Below are positions 23,588-32,500 of a DNA stretch of 64,000 nucleotides, one piece after another. This DNA is from Longimicrobium sp. GTDB taxonomy: Bacteria > Gemmatimonadota > Gemmatimonadetes > Longimicrobiales > Longimicrobiaceae. A program made the translations under genes and the position numbers. The notes under the pieces were generated by a model. It did no database searches. It was not told the DNA's origin and was given only the letters and a program-made list of their open reading frames with translations. Position 1 is the stretch's first letter. Every line of letters starts with the position of its first letter. The stretch is from assembly GCA_036389795.1 (NCBI GenBank), contig DASVWD010000021.1, positions 43,800 through 107,799 of the forward strand. Reading direction: 5' to 3'.

Positions 23588-23655
23588 GGGCCCTCACCCG
23601 GCGCCGCTACCGCGTCGCCACCCTCTCCCGACTGCGGGAGAGGGTACTTCGCGGG
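23588..23655 (+). repeat. ccctcacccggcgccgctac repeat, copy 1
   Basis: ccctcacccggcgccgctac, then cgcgtcgccaccctctcccg and a gggagagggtacttcgcgg end. Further copies: 46402-46467, 47641-47704 and, inverted, 47797-47852. The ccctctccc/gggagaggg arms make a hairpin. Confidence 0.8.
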
Positions 23656-23708
23656 CGGCGCCGGAGCGGTGCGGACCGGGTGACGTCCCGCGCCCTCGGC
23701 GGCGAAGG

Positions 23709-24122
23709 CTAGAAGCCGGAGCCAGCGGCGGAGGCGTCGGACTCCTCGGGGCGGAAGTCGTCGCCGACCGCGGAGATGGTGAGCAGGAGCGCGCTATCGC
23801 CCGTGGAGCGGATGTCCTCGGCGTTGCCGGGGCCGAAGAAGAGGAGGTCGCCCTGCTTCAGCTCGTACTGGCCGCCCTCGTCGCGGTAGTGCAGGCCGCC
23901 CTCCAGCACCTGCAGCGTCATGGGGCTGTCGGCCTGGTGCGTGCCGATCTGCACGCCCGAGCCCACCGCCAGCAGCACCAGGCGGAAGCGGCCCGACTTG
24001 GCCAGCGTCCGCCCCGCGCGGCCGCTGCGGCGGTACGCCTCCTCGCGGCGCAGCTCGGCGAGCTGGGCGGCGAGGTCGAACACCATCGAGGGCCCCGCGA
24101 GGGGGCGGTTCAGCGACGACAT
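23709..24122 (-). CDS. Cupin domain protein
   Basis: Single-domain cupin of 137 residues. The beta-barrel core is visible as VGSGVQIGTHQADSPMTLQV near 53-72 (motif 1, with only His63 as an obvious metal ligand), LEGGLHYRDEGGQYELKQGD near 73-92 and LLFFGPGNAEDIRSTGDSAL near 93-112 (motif 2, without the usual His). With an incomplete metal site it may bind a ligand rather than catalyse. ATG 24122 is preceded by ggagccggag. A protective or sensory role is possible; no pathway is indicated by the neighbours. Confidence 0.7.
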   Translation of the reverse strand: MSSLNRPLAGPSMVFDLAAQLAELRREEAYRRSGRAGRTLAKSGRFRLVLLAVGSGVQIGTHQADSPMTLQVLEGGLHYRDEGGQYELKQGDLLFFGPGNAEDIRSTGDSALLLTISAVGDDFRPEESDASAAGSGF

Positions 24123-24267
24123 CTCCGGCTCCGGTCTGCGTGTTGGGTCTTCGCGCGGCGCGCGCCGCCCCCGGCTTGCAAGGTCGGGACCGCGTGCGGT
24201 GGTGGCAACGGCGGAGTCCGCTCCGTGCTGCCGTTTTCGCACTAACGCACTAACGCACTGCAGTCCT

Positions 24268-24420
24268 GGGCATGTCCCTCCGCTGCGCTCCGGGCCGGGC
24301 TGCGCGCGCCGTAGGGCCACAAACAACGTGGCCCAACGGCGCCGGGCCCCGGTCGTGCCAAACCCCCGGCGCGCCCGTGTCCCGGCCCTCCGGGCGCGCA
24401 TCCCTCATGCGGGTTTCGTC
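24268..24420 (-). repeat. gagggatgcgcgcccggagg repeat element, copy 2
   Basis: Reverse-complement homologue of 19323-19497, with a different internal piece (the cacgatagttcagg block is missing). With the heptanucleotide tract at 24236-24260 it fills most of the 24123-24533 gap, in which I see no gene. Confidence 0.75.
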
Positions 24421-24470
24421 GCGCGCAGCGCCGAGGTGTTTCCCCCTCTCCCGCAGTCTGGGAGAGGGGA

Positions 24471-24512
24471 GCGCGGCCCCTGGTCGTGAGGAACGAACGA
24501 CCGGGGCCGCGC
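24471..24512 (-). terminator. Hairpin after the Omp85-like gene
   Basis: gcgcggcccc-t-ggtcg pairs with cgacc-g-gggccgcgc. It lies about 20 bases past the stop codon on the minus strand; no T-run is seen. Confidence 0.6.
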
Positions 24513-24533
24513 GGGGGAGAGGGCCCCGCGCGC

Positions 24534-26888
24534 TCAGAACCAGCTCGTGAAGCCCACGTACCAGCGCCCCTCGCCGCCGTCGCCCGGCCAGACGTACTCC
24601 ACCGCCACGGCGTCCTCGAAGAAGCTCAGGCCCGCGCCGTACGACCAGCGCACGCCGTCGGTCACGCTGGAGCCGAGCAGGAGGAGCGCCGGCGCCGACT
24701 CGTCGCTCACCTCGCTCCACCCCGCGTCCGCCGAGAGCGCGATGGCCGGGCGCAGGGGCGGGACCACGAAGAACCCCGAGCGCAGGAGCGGCTGGTTGCC
24801 GTACGGCGGCAGGTGCAGCAGCAGCCGCCCCCGCCCGAGCAGCGCCGTCGATCCCCCGAACTCGTTGCGGTCGTAGCCGCGCAGCCCCTCCACCCCGCCG
24901 AAGCGGTAGAGGAACTGCGGCGGCGCGGCCCCCATCACCACGCCCCCGTCGCCCCGCCCCAGCAGGCTCACGTAGCGCCCGGTGCGGCGGAAGGAGAGGA
25001 GCCCGGTGAGCTGCTGGACGCGGAAGTCGCCGAAGCCCACCTGCCCGCGCAGCGAGGCCACCAGCGAGTTGCCGATCGAGAAGGCGCCCGAGCCGCGCCC
25101 CCACCCCAGCTCGCCCTCCACCGCCGCGTGCGTCCCCGGCTCGGCCGGGGCCACGAGGGGGAAGTCGTTGGCGCTGGTGCCGAACAGGGTGCTCCCGGTG
25201 TTCACGCCCACCGAGTCGTGCCGCTCCCAGCGGCCTCCCAGGCGCGCCAGGAAGCGCCCCGCGCGGCGGGTGACCTGCAGCTCGCCCCCCGCGGCGTCGT
25301 AGTAGTCGCGCACGTCGTAGCCGGCCAGCGCGGCGCCCAGCGAGTACCCCAGGTCCCACGAGAGCGAGGGGCGGAAGGGCTGCATCCACAGGAGCCGCCG
25401 GTAGCCGGTGGCGGCCGCGATCCACTGCGGCGCCCCGGGGAAGGCCGGCCGCGGCGCGTAGCGGGCCGAGAGCTCGCCGCGCACGGCGCCCTCGGAAAAC
25501 GCGTAGCCGGCGGTGCCGTACACGTTCCAGGTGCGCCGGTCGGGGTCGCGCGGCTGCAGGCGCATCCCCAGCCCCAGATAGGCGCCCTCCACCCGGTTGT
25601 AGCGGAAGAGGTGGTCGCCGCGCTCGTAGCGCAGCGACAGGCGCAGCGGCCCGGCGTCGGGGGCGGGGGGCGCCACGGCGGCCGCCAGGTCGGCGAAGTC
25701 GGCGATGTCGGCCTCGGCGGCGGGCTCGCCCACCGCCTGCGCGAACCCCTGGAAGACGCTGTCGCCCGGGACCAGCGCGCGGGTGATGCGGGCGCCGGGC
25801 TGCTCGGGCCGCCACCCGGTGTTCAGGTCGAAGTCCGACAGCGCGGTGACGATGCGGATCGCCGCCGCCCCGCCGAAGAGCGGCGAGGAGATCTGCAGCT
25901 CGCGCCGCTGGCGGTACGGCAGCCAGTAGCGCCCCTCCACCAGCCCGTTCTCCATCTCGAAGAACACGCCGGTCTCGGCCAGCGTCACCAGGCGCCCCTC
26001 GCGCTCGGTGAAGCCGAAGCGCGCCCGGGCGATCGCCGCGCGGTCCAGGTCGACCCAGAAGGTGCCGGCCACCGTCTGCTCGCGCTCGGTGCCGGCCACG
26101 CGCGGCCGCACCTCGACGGGCACCAGCGCGGTGACGCCCTCGCGGGTGCGCACCCGCACCGTGTCGCCCGAGGTGTAGCGGTAGAAGTCGATCCCCCGCC
26201 ACGAGAAGGGGTGCACGGCGCGCGAGACGCGGGCGCGCGCGCCGGGGGTGGCCGAGAGGGTGAAGACGTCGATGGTGTTGCCGTAGAGGTGGGGCACCAC
26301 CCAGGGCGCCTCGAGCATGGTGCCCACCGTGTACGGCGCGGGCGTCAGCATCCGCACCCGGTGCCCGCGCACCGTCTGCAGCAGCCCGCCGCCGCGCTCC
26401 CACTGCACCTGGCCCGCGAACTCGTCCACCGTCACCGGCAGCTCGCCGCCCTGCGCGCTGTCGGCGCGCAGCGACAGGTAGACGGCCGAGTGCAGGGTGG
26501 CCCGGTAGTCGGTGAGCCCCGCGGGGACGGTGACGCCGGCGCGGATCACCCGCTCCACCAGGGCGCGCGTGGCGGGCGCGTCGAAGATGGCGGCGGCGCT
26601 GTCGGTGAGCGCGGCCGGAGGGGCGGTGTCGGCGCGCGCGGGCGGCATGCGGCCGATGTACAGCGTGTCGCGCCGGGGCCGGGGCACGGTGTCGCGGCGC
26701 GCGGGAGGCGCGGGGGGCTGCCCGCGCGCGGTGTCGCGGGGGGCGGCCCGCGCGGTGTCGCGCCGGCCGAGGTAGATGGTGTCGGCGCGCGGGCGCGGCA
26801 CCGTGTCCTGGAGCACGGCGGCGCGCGCGGTGGAAGAAGCCGCGCCCGTGTGCACGAGGAGCGCGGCGGCAAGCGTCAGCACGGTCAT
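24534..26888 (-). CDS. Outer membrane beta-barrel protein, Omp85/D15-like C-terminus
   Basis: Protein of 784 residues with a signal peptide (MTVLTLAAALLVHTGAASST). An unusual low-complexity region (about 27-85) contains two copies of DTVPRPR(A/R)DT(I/L)Y(L/I)GR. A periplasmic-type domain spans about 90-400, and a beta-barrel spans about 430-784. The barrel holds GGVEGLRGYDRNEFGGSTAL near 690, which matches the RG(Y/F) loop motif of the Omp85 superfamily, and ends in Trp-Phe, the usual barrel-assembly signal. Possible roles are outer-membrane insertion or secretion, but POTRA domains are not obvious. ATG 26888 was chosen for the signal peptide. Confidence 0.75.
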   Translation of the reverse strand: MTVLTLAAALLVHTGAASSTARAAVLQDTVPRPRADTIYLGRRDTARAAPRDTARGQPPAPPARRDTVPRPRRDTLYIGRMPPARADTAPPAALTDSAAAIFDAPATRALVERVIRAGVTVPAGLTDYRATLHSAVYLSLRADSAQGGELPVTVDEFAGQVQWERGGGLLQTVRGHRVRMLTPAPYTVGTMLEAPWVVPHLYGNTIDVFTLSATPGARARVSRAVHPFSWRGIDFYRYTSGDTVRVRTREGVTALVPVEVRPRVAGTEREQTVAGTFWVDLDRAAIARARFGFTEREGRLVTLAETGVFFEMENGLVEGRYWLPYRQRRELQISSPLFGGAAAIRIVTALSDFDLNTGWRPEQPGARITRALVPGDSVFQGFAQAVGEPAAEADIADFADLAAAVAPPAPDAGPLRLSLRYERGDHLFRYNRVEGAYLGLGMRLQPRDPDRRTWNVYGTAGYAFSEGAVRGELSARYAPRPAFPGAPQWIAAATGYRRLLWMQPFRPSLSWDLGYSLGAALAGYDVRDYYDAAGGELQVTRRAGRFLARLGGRWERHDSVGVNTGSTLFGTSANDFPLVAPAEPGTHAAVEGELGWGRGSGAFSIGNSLVASLRGQVGFGDFRVQQLTGLLSFRRTGRYVSLLGRGDGGVVMGAAPPQFLYRFGGVEGLRGYDRNEFGGSTALLGRGRLLLHLPPYGNQPLLRSGFFVVPPLRPAIALSADAGWSEVSDESAPALLLLGSSVTDGVRWSYGAGLSFFEDAVAVEYVWPGDGGEGRWYVGFTSWF

Positions 26889-26999
26889 GGTCCGGCCCGG
26901 CTCGGGTGCCCTGCGCGCGCCCGGTGCGCGCGCAAGCCCGGCTGAGCCGGCAAGCGCCGCGCCAGGGCTAAGCCTCGACCGATTAACGGCAACCGCCTT

Positions 27000-27134
27000 T
27001 CTCACACGGAGGCACAGAGACACGGAGAAAAACCACGGCCAGGGACGAGTTCTGCCTTTGCCGTTCTCCGATAACTCCGTTGACTCCGTGTGATGTATTT
27101 GCCGGTCCTCTGTTTCTCCGTGTCTCTGTGTGAG
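27000..27134. repeat. cacacggagg family inverted repeat, copy 2
   Basis: It starts tctcacacggaggcacagag, contains an inner arm ctccgttgactccgtgtgat, and ends tctccgtgtctctgtgtgag. It looks like two nested copies and runs up to the 3' end of the glpQ-type gene. Confidence 0.75.
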
Positions 27135-27145
27135 TTCCAGGCAGT

Positions 27146-27868
27146 TCAGGGGCCGGGGGGTGAGACGACCTCGCGCAGGATGGCGGCGCCGCGGGCGGGG
27201 TGGTTGGTGATGAGCGCCTGGACGCCGGCCCGGAGCAGCTCGCGGACGCGGGCCGGCCGGTCCACCGTCCACACCACGGCGGGGAGGCCGGCGGCGCGCA
27301 GCTCGGCCAGGACCGGCGCCGTGGCGAGCGGGTGCTTGAGGCAGACGCCGTGCGCGCCCAGCCCGCGCACCACGCGCCGCACGGGGTCGTCCCAGCGCTC
27401 GGTGAGGAAATAGCGCGCGGCGCGCCGCTCCAGCCGGCCCACCTCGGCCACCACCTCGGGGAGGAAGGAGGAGAAGACCGTCCTCTCCAGCAGCCCCGCC
27501 TCCCCGATCACCGCGAGCGACGCGGCCTCGGCGCCCGCGCGCTTGAGCTCCACGTTGAGCCAGGCGCCCGCCGCGGCCGCCCACTCCGCCACCTCCTCCA
27601 GCCGCGGCACCGGCTCCCCGCGCGAGCGAGCGCGGGCGATCCGCTCCCACGGCAGCGCGGCGACCGCGCCGGCCGAGTCGGTCGTGCGGTGGAGCGTATC
27701 GTCGTGGATGACCACGGGGACGCCGTCGGCCGAGGGCTGCACGTCGAGCTCCACGCCGTCGGCGCCCTGCTCCAGCGCCAGGCGGAAGGCGGCCAGGGTG
27801 TTCTCCGGCGCCCCGGCGGGGGCGCCGCGGTGGCCGAGGACCAGCGGGCGGGGCGGGGAGAACGGCAC
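27146..27868 (-). CDS. Glycerophosphodiester phosphodiesterase
   Basis: Enzyme of 240 residues that hydrolyses deacylated phospholipids to glycerol-3-phosphate and an alcohol. The GDPD signature is clear: LVLGHRGAPAGAPENTLAAF (residues 9-28, catalytic His and Arg), GADGVELDVQPSADGVPVVI (34-53, metal-binding Glu and Asp) and HDDTLHRTT (54-62). The end VQALITNHP is also typical. I chose GTG 27868 because it puts the signature at the usual distance and has ggag just upstream; a frame open to 28108 would add unrelated Arg-rich sequence. No signal peptide, so cytoplasmic. Confidence 0.9.
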   Translation of the reverse strand: MPFSPPRPLVLGHRGAPAGAPENTLAAFRLALEQGADGVELDVQPSADGVPVVIHDDTLHRTTDSAGAVAALPWERIARARSRGEPVPRLEEVAEWAAAAGAWLNVELKRAGAEAASLAVIGEAGLLERTVFSSFLPEVVAEVGRLERRAARYFLTERWDDPVRRVVRGLGAHGVCLKHPLATAPVLAELRAAGLPAVVWTVDRPARVRELLRAGVQALITNHPARGAAILREVVSPPGP

Positions 27869-28208
27869 GGCGGCGCTCCGGCGGCGGATCGGGACCGGGA
27901 TCGGGCGGGCGAAGGCCCGACACGTGAGCCGATCCGGGACGCGGCCGCAAGGGCGGACCCGGCGGGAGCGGGCGGAGAGTCGACGCGACATCGCGGAGGC
28001 GGAGCGTTCGCCAGGTGATGCAATGGGGGCGGACAGGCACCGTTCCGGCGGCGGAGCGTGCGTTTCCGGCCATCCGGATGTACGCACGTTGACAGGAAGA
28101 GAGCGCAATCTGACGGGACGAAAGTGTACGAAGTGAACATGACGCCCCTAGGTTGGAGCGGGCGGGACAGCGGTCCCGCCGCATCGCCTTCAAACCAAGG
28201 AGCATCCC
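27869..28208. other. Divergent promoter region
   Basis: It separates the leftward GDPD gene and a rightward small lipoprotein gene. ttgaca at 28089-28094 is a good -35 for the rightward gene, but no convincing -10 is found at the right spacing. No gene seen. Confidence 0.35.
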
Positions 28209-28472
28209 ATGTCTCGCAAGCGAATCGTCCCCACCGCGCTCGCCCTGTTCGCCCTCTCCGCGTGCGGCGGCGGCGCCGGCCCCACCGCCAGCGACGCCGG
28301 CCTGCAGGCGCGCTTCTCCAGCGGCGGGGCGGGGACCTCCGGCGGCGGCCGCACCGGCGGCGGCACCGCCACCACGCAGGAGGAGAGCGGGGGCACGACG
28401 ACGACCACCACGGTGCAGACCGACACCACCCAGAACGGCACCCGCGGCGGCTTCATCGGGTCCGGCGGCTGA
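28209..28472 (+). CDS. Small Gly/Thr-rich lipoprotein
   Basis: Protein of 87 residues beginning MSRKRIVPTALALFALSACG, a standard lipoprotein signal with the lipidated Cys at 19. The mature part is low complexity (runs of Gly and of Thr, then a QTDTTQNGTRGGF end), so it may be a disordered surface tether. The ATG has a clear ribosome site (ccaaggagcatccc). No family is recognised. Confidence 0.65.
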   Translation: MSRKRIVPTALALFALSACGGGAGPTASDAGLQARFSSGGAGTSGGGRTGGGTATTQEESGGTTTTTTVQTDTTQNGTRGGFIGSGG

Positions 28473-28538
28473 GCCGCTTCCCGCGCGGCGGAGGCTGCCC
28501 GGAACGGCCGGGCGGCCCCCGCCTCCCCTCCGGGCCGC

Positions 28539-29828
28539 CTAGAACTCCGCGTAGTCCAGCGTGAGCGCCTCCACCAGGTCGGCCGCGAACGGGTGGATCT
28601 CGGGCTCCGGCCCGGCCGGGGCCGGGAGCCGCGGGGCCGGCGCCACGCGGGTGCGGCGCAGCGACTCCAGCAGGTCTTCGGCCGCGAGCCGCTGCTCCGC
28701 CTCGTTGCGCTGGATGGCCACCTTGAGCGCGTGGCTGGCGGCGAGCTGCCCCCGGTCGGGGTCGCCCAGCGCCGCCGCGCCCTGGGCCAGGGTGATCAGC
28801 GCCTCGGGGACGCTCTCGGTGTCCTCGTAGTCGTCCACCAGGCGCCAGGTGTCGGACCACATCTCCGCGAAGGTCATGCGGTCGCCGAGCCCCGCGGCGG
28901 CCCGGGCCAGGTTCGACACCGCCAGCCGCCGCTCCGCCAGCCGCGTGATGTGCGGCAGCGCCGCCCGGAAGACCCTGAGCGCGTCGGCGTACTTCCCCCG
29001 CAGCAGCCAGAAGCGCGCGACGTCGTGCGCCAGGACCACCAGCCGCGGGTGCCGGCGCCCGTAGGCCCGGAAGGCGCGGCGCGCCCAGGTCTCGGCCTCC
29101 TCCACCTGCGCGCCGTTGGCGGCCACGCAGAACAGGTCGTGCAGCGCCATCGGGCGCACCGACCACAGCCCGTTCCGCCGCGCCACCCGGAGCGCCTTGT
29201 AGAACCAGGTGCGCGCGGCCGGGTAGTCGCCGCGCTGGCGGTACAGGACGCCGAGCCCGATGCAGGCGAGCCCGTAGTCGTTCCAGTCGCGCGTGCGGCG
29301 GCCCAGCGCCAGCGCGCGCCGGAACCAGGTCTCCGCCCGCCGGTACTGCGCGCTCCGCCGGGCCAGGAGCCCCACCAGGTACGCCGCGTCGGCCCGCTCG
29401 GGCGAGGCGAGCGCCGCCGTCTGCGCCAGGGCCAGCGCCACCCGCGGCAGCCCGCTCTCCGCGGCCCAGCGCGAGACGGCGGTGGCCGCCGCGGTGATCT
29501 CCTCGGGGTCGGGCGGATGGCGGGCGTCGAGCACCCGGGTGAGCGTCTCCAGCGGCTCCCTGAGCGGCTTCGGCGCGCCGACGGACTGGATCCACTCGCG
29601 CCGGCGCCCCAGCGTGCCGTAGGCGAAGAGCCGCGCCCGCGCCTCGGGCGCGGAGGCCGCCCACATCTCCACGTCGCGCAGCGTCTGCCAGAGCACCACG
29701 CCCAGCCCGGTGCGCAGCTCGTCGACCACGTGCCAGCCGTCGAACGGCTCGTCGTGCTGCATGAGCGGGGGGGGGACCACCCAGCGGCGGGGAGAACGGC
29801 GGTTGCTCTCGTCTCGGGGGTCGCTCAT
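28539..29828 (-). CDS. Tetratricopeptide repeat protein
   Basis: Cytoplasmic all-helical protein of 429 residues without a signal peptide. TPR units are visible at about 155-350: AETWFRRALALGRRTRDWND, GLGVLYRQRGDYPAARTWFY and RGKYADALRVFRAALPHITR. The N-terminal 130 residues (DGWHVVDELRTGLGVVLWQT) are not a repeat and may be a fixed partner domain. ATG 29828 is preceded by cctggagagcccg, and the next upstream Met is 32 codons away in unlikely sequence. Probably a scaffold or a regulator of the SARP/transcription type, but no output domain is visible. Confidence 0.65.
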   Translation of the reverse strand: MSDPRDESNRRSPRRWVVPPPLMQHDEPFDGWHVVDELRTGLGVVLWQTLRDVEMWAASAPEARARLFAYGTLGRRREWIQSVGAPKPLREPLETLTRVLDARHPPDPEEITAAATAVSRWAAESGLPRVALALAQTAALASPERADAAYLVGLLARRSAQYRRAETWFRRALALGRRTRDWNDYGLACIGLGVLYRQRGDYPAARTWFYKALRVARRNGLWSVRPMALHDLFCVAANGAQVEEAETWARRAFRAYGRRHPRLVVLAHDVARFWLLRGKYADALRVFRAALPHITRLAERRLAVSNLARAAAGLGDRMTFAEMWSDTWRLVDDYEDTESVPEALITLAQGAAALGDPDRGQLAASHALKVAIQRNEAEQRLAAEDLLESLRRTRVAPAPRLPAPAGPEPEIHPFAADLVEALTLDYAEF

Positions 29829-30297
29829 CGGGCTCTCCAGGGGGACGTTCCTGTGCAGCACATCAAGGCCAAAAACACACGATAATTCAAGTACATTCGG
29901 CCCGCAATTGGACGAAGTGAACAAGTTCTGCCGGTGGCTACATAGGGGCGGTCATCGGCGTGTTCCGCTGGATAGCTGTCGGCTGGGGTATGAGGGTAGC
30001 AGAGCGTGCACAATCCGTACAAGTGCTCCACAGTCGGTCGCGAACCGGGAGGGCCGCGGGGGCGATTCCGGAGAGGCGGCGGCGGGCGTTACAGGAAGTC
30101 TTCAGGGGAGTGGCTCGGGGGGATCACCGGGCGGCGGCGGCGCGAGTGCCGGAAGACACTCGCTGGAACCACGGAAAGCCTTGCAGAACCCGCGAGGCTT
30201 CAACCGCCTCCCGCACCGGGTTTCATCGTGTGCAACGCAGCAGATGATACCATTTGCAGAGGATCGTTCGTTCGGGATCGAGATCCATAACCGAATG

Positions 30298-30369
30298 TCT
30301 CACACGGAGGAAACGGAGTTAACAGAGGACTGCGGGGTTCTCTGTTGACTCCGTTAACTCCGTGTGAGG
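30298..30369. repeat. cacacggagg family inverted repeat, copy 3
   Basis: tctcacacggaggaaacgga at the left and ttaactccgtgtgagg at the right pair with each other. It is very similar to the copy at 5826-5907. Confidence 0.8.
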
Positions 30370-30449
30370 CTTTCGCCGTTCGCCGGAGGGATCAGAATCC
30401 ATCCAGAACTATCCCTGGAGATTTTGTATGGGAGGCCCGCCGCAAAGCG

Positions 30450-30486
30450 AAGGACCCTCTCCCGGGCGTGCCGGGAGAGGGTCCTT
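30450..30486 (-). terminator. Terminator of the PPC-like gene
   Basis: aaggaccctctcccgg pairs perfectly with ccgggagagggtcctt. It lies about 35 bases past the stop codon on the minus strand. Confidence 0.75.
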
Positions 30487-30518
30487 CCGCTTCGTCGGCG
30501 CCGGCCGCGCGGGGCGGC

Positions 30519-30956
30519 TTACTTGCCGAAGGTGCCGAGGCCGTAGCGGCAGGGCTCGGCCGAGCAGTCGGCCATGGTCACGCGCACGCGGAAGGTGGCC
30601 GTGCGGCGCGGCGTCACCTCCACCAGCGGGTAGTCGTCCGCCGCGATGTCCTGGTCGATCTGGTTGCCGGCGGCGTCGTACAGCGTCAGGTCGAGGTCGC
30701 TGCAGTCGTTGTCGCACACGCCCATGACGGCGTACTGGGTGCCCAGCTCCAGCCGCATCGTCACGTCGGCGGTCTCGCCCTCGTCGAGCGAGCCGGTGTA
30801 GATGTTGTGCGTCAGCTCGTAGCCGCGGTTGGCGAGCTGCTCGCCGTACCCCACCAGTTGGCGGCGGACCTGGCGCACCCACTCGTCCTGGGTGGCGAAG
30901 GCGGCGGTGGAGACGACGACGGCCAGACAGGCGGCGGAGAGCACGATGCGCTTCAT
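30519..30956 (-). CDS. Secreted PPC-like beta-sandwich protein
   Basis: Protein of 145 residues with a signal peptide (MKRIVLSAACLAVVVSTAAF). The mature part (about 60-140) reads like a bacterial pre-peptidase C-terminal domain: TADVTMRLELGTQYAVMGVC, DLDLTLYDAAGNQIDQD, then ATFRVRVTMADCSAEPCRYG. Four cysteines could make two disulfides. ATG 30956 has ggaagaa upstream. Unlike most PPC domains it stands alone, so a binding role is more likely than an accessory to a protease. Confidence 0.6.
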   Translation of the reverse strand: MKRIVLSAACLAVVVSTAAFATQDEWVRQVRRQLVGYGEQLANRGYELTHNIYTGSLDEGETADVTMRLELGTQYAVMGVCDNDCSDLDLTLYDAAGNQIDQDIAADDYPLVEVTPRRTATFRVRVTMADCSAEPCRYGLGTFGK

Positions 30957-31137
30957 GGCAGTTCTTCCCGGTCTGAGAGGTGAGGGGAGGGGTTCAACCC
31001 GTGCGGGGTGACAGAACGACGGGGGGCGAACGGGCCGCCCGGGGTGGTGGGCGGCGCGAGGCTGGAGAGTAAAGCTGCTACGCAACGCCGTTGCTGTCAA
31101 TGGGATCATCCATTCCGACAGGTTCCGTGTTCCGTGG

Positions 31138-31276
31138 AAAGTGCGAAAGTGCGTGAGTGCGTGAGTGCGCGAGTGCCCGGGAGTTGCAGGCTGTCCCCTG
31201 TCCCCCTGTCCCCCTGTCCCCTGTCCCCCTGTCCCCTGTCCCCTGTCCCCAGTCCCCAGTCCCCTGTCCTCTGTCC
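31138..31276. repeat. Two heptanucleotide microsatellites upstream of deoC
   Basis: Units of gtgcgtga (31138-31180) are followed by many cccctgt/ccccagt units (31195-31276). They form much of the 30957-31389 gap; no gene is seen there. Confidence 0.85.
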
Positions 31277-31389
31277 CCTCACCTCCCGCGGTACGGGATT
31301 GGCGGCGCCGGGCGCGGGGCGTATCTTGTTCGGCCCGCGGGGGCGAGGCCCGCTTCCCGCGCGCGGCACCGATTCCCCGACAGGCCACC

Positions 31390-32409
31390 ATGGCGACCAC
31401 GGCTCCCAACCAGCTCCGGGCGGTCCCGGCGGGCGCGCCCGCCGAGCCCGAGCCCCTGCACGAAGACCGCAACCCCGGCACCCCGCTCGACCTGGACTGG
31501 GTGGCGCAGGCGCGGGCCAACCGCAGCGCCATCGAGCGGCGCGCGGCCACCGTCGGCACCCGGCGCACGGTCAAGAAGGAGTGGCAGGCGGCCTGGCTGC
31601 TGAAGGCCGTCACCCTGATGGACCTCACCACGCTCTCGGGCGACGACACCGCCGGCACCGTGCGCCGCCTCTGCGCCAAGGCCCGCCAGCCCGTGCGCGA
31701 CGACGTGCTGGAGGCGCTGGGCGCGGCGGACCTCCCGGTGCGCTGCGCCGCCGTCTGTGTCTACCACCGCTTCGTGGAGGTGGCCGTCGAGGCGCTGGCC
31801 GGCTCCGGCATCCCCGTGGCCGCGGTGTCGACCGGCTTCCCCGCCGGGCTCTCGCCGTTCCGCCAGCGGGTGGAGGAGATCCACGCCTCGGTCGACGCCG
31901 GCGCCGGGGAGATCGACGTGGTGATCACCCGCGAGCTGGTGCTCACCGCGCAGTGGGAGGCGCTCTACGACGAGGTGCGCGCCTTCCGCGAGGCGTGCGG
32001 CCCGGCGCACCTGAAGACGATCCTGGCCACGGGCGAGCTGGCCACGCTGCGCAACGTGGCGCGCGCGTCGCTGGTGTGCATGATGGCCGGCGCCGACTTC
32101 ATCAAGACCTCCACGGGGAAGGAGAGCCGCAACGCCGAGCTCCCCGTGGGGCTGGTGATGGCGCGCTGCATCCGCGAGTACCGCGAGCGCACGGGGCACG
32201 AGGTGGGGCTCAAGCCCGCGGGCGGCATCCGCGCCGCCAAGGACGCCCTGGTCTGGATGCTGATGATGAAGGAGGAGCTGGGGACGCGCTGGGTGCAGCC
32301 CGACCGCTTCCGCTTCGGCGCCAGCTCGCTGCTCACCGACATCGAGCGCCAGCTGGAGCACCACGCCACCGGCCGCTACTCCGCCGCCCACCGCCACCCG
32401 ATGGGGTAG
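31390..32409 (+). CDS. deoC: Deoxyribose-phosphate aldolase
   Basis: Enzyme of 339 residues that splits 2-deoxyribose-5-phosphate into glyceraldehyde-3-phosphate and acetaldehyde (deoxynucleoside breakdown). The Schiff-base lysine is Lys239 in FIKTSTGKE, the second lysine is in VGLKPAGGIRAA near 275, and the acidic position is in GAGEIDVVITRE near 175. It is longer than the 220-260 residue type and belongs to the long group with an extra N-terminal helical part. ATG 31390 (caggccaccATG) gives a sensible N-terminus. A bidirectional terminator follows. Confidence 0.92.
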   Translation: MATTAPNQLRAVPAGAPAEPEPLHEDRNPGTPLDLDWVAQARANRSAIERRAATVGTRRTVKKEWQAAWLLKAVTLMDLTTLSGDDTAGTVRRLCAKARQPVRDDVLEALGAADLPVRCAAVCVYHRFVEVAVEALAGSGIPVAAVSTGFPAGLSPFRQRVEEIHASVDAGAGEIDVVITRELVLTAQWEALYDEVRAFREACGPAHLKTILATGELATLRNVARASLVCMMAGADFIKTSTGKESRNAELPVGLVMARCIREYRERTGHEVGLKPAGGIRAAKDALVWMLMMKEELGTRWVQPDRFRFGASSLLTDIERQLEHHATGRYSAAHRHPMG

Positions 32410-32438
32410 CCTCCCGGTTCCGCCCCGATCACGAGCGC

Positions 32439-32474
32439 GAACGACCCTCCCCGGCTGCCTGGGGAGGGTCGTTC
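32439..32474. terminator. Bidirectional terminator between deoC and the DUF4157 gene
   Basis: gaacgaccctcccc pairs perfectly with ggggagggtcgttc around ggctgcct. It lies in the 91-base gap between convergent genes. Confidence 0.8.
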
Positions 32475-32500
32475 TCATCTCTCGCCAGGCGTGGCGAGGC

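Larger units (their letters stand above)
29829..30518. other. Repeat-rich intergenic region
   Basis: 690 bases. The left end has an AT-richer stretch (29860-29900, gaattatcgtgtg on the minus strand) that is a likely promoter for the TPR gene. It then holds a decayed copy of the ggcggctgaagcc repeat (30163-30211), a cacacggagg repeat (30298-30369) and a terminator (30450-30486). Open frames here look non-coding. Confidence 0.5.

Noticed and set aside
30345..30983. 212-codon plus-strand frame
   Set aside because: It lies opposite the PPC-like secreted gene, whose signal peptide, ribosome site and terminator are convincing.
31138..31276. Possible CRISPR array
   Set aside because: The repeat period is seven bases with no spacers; it is a microsatellite. 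No cas gene is present.
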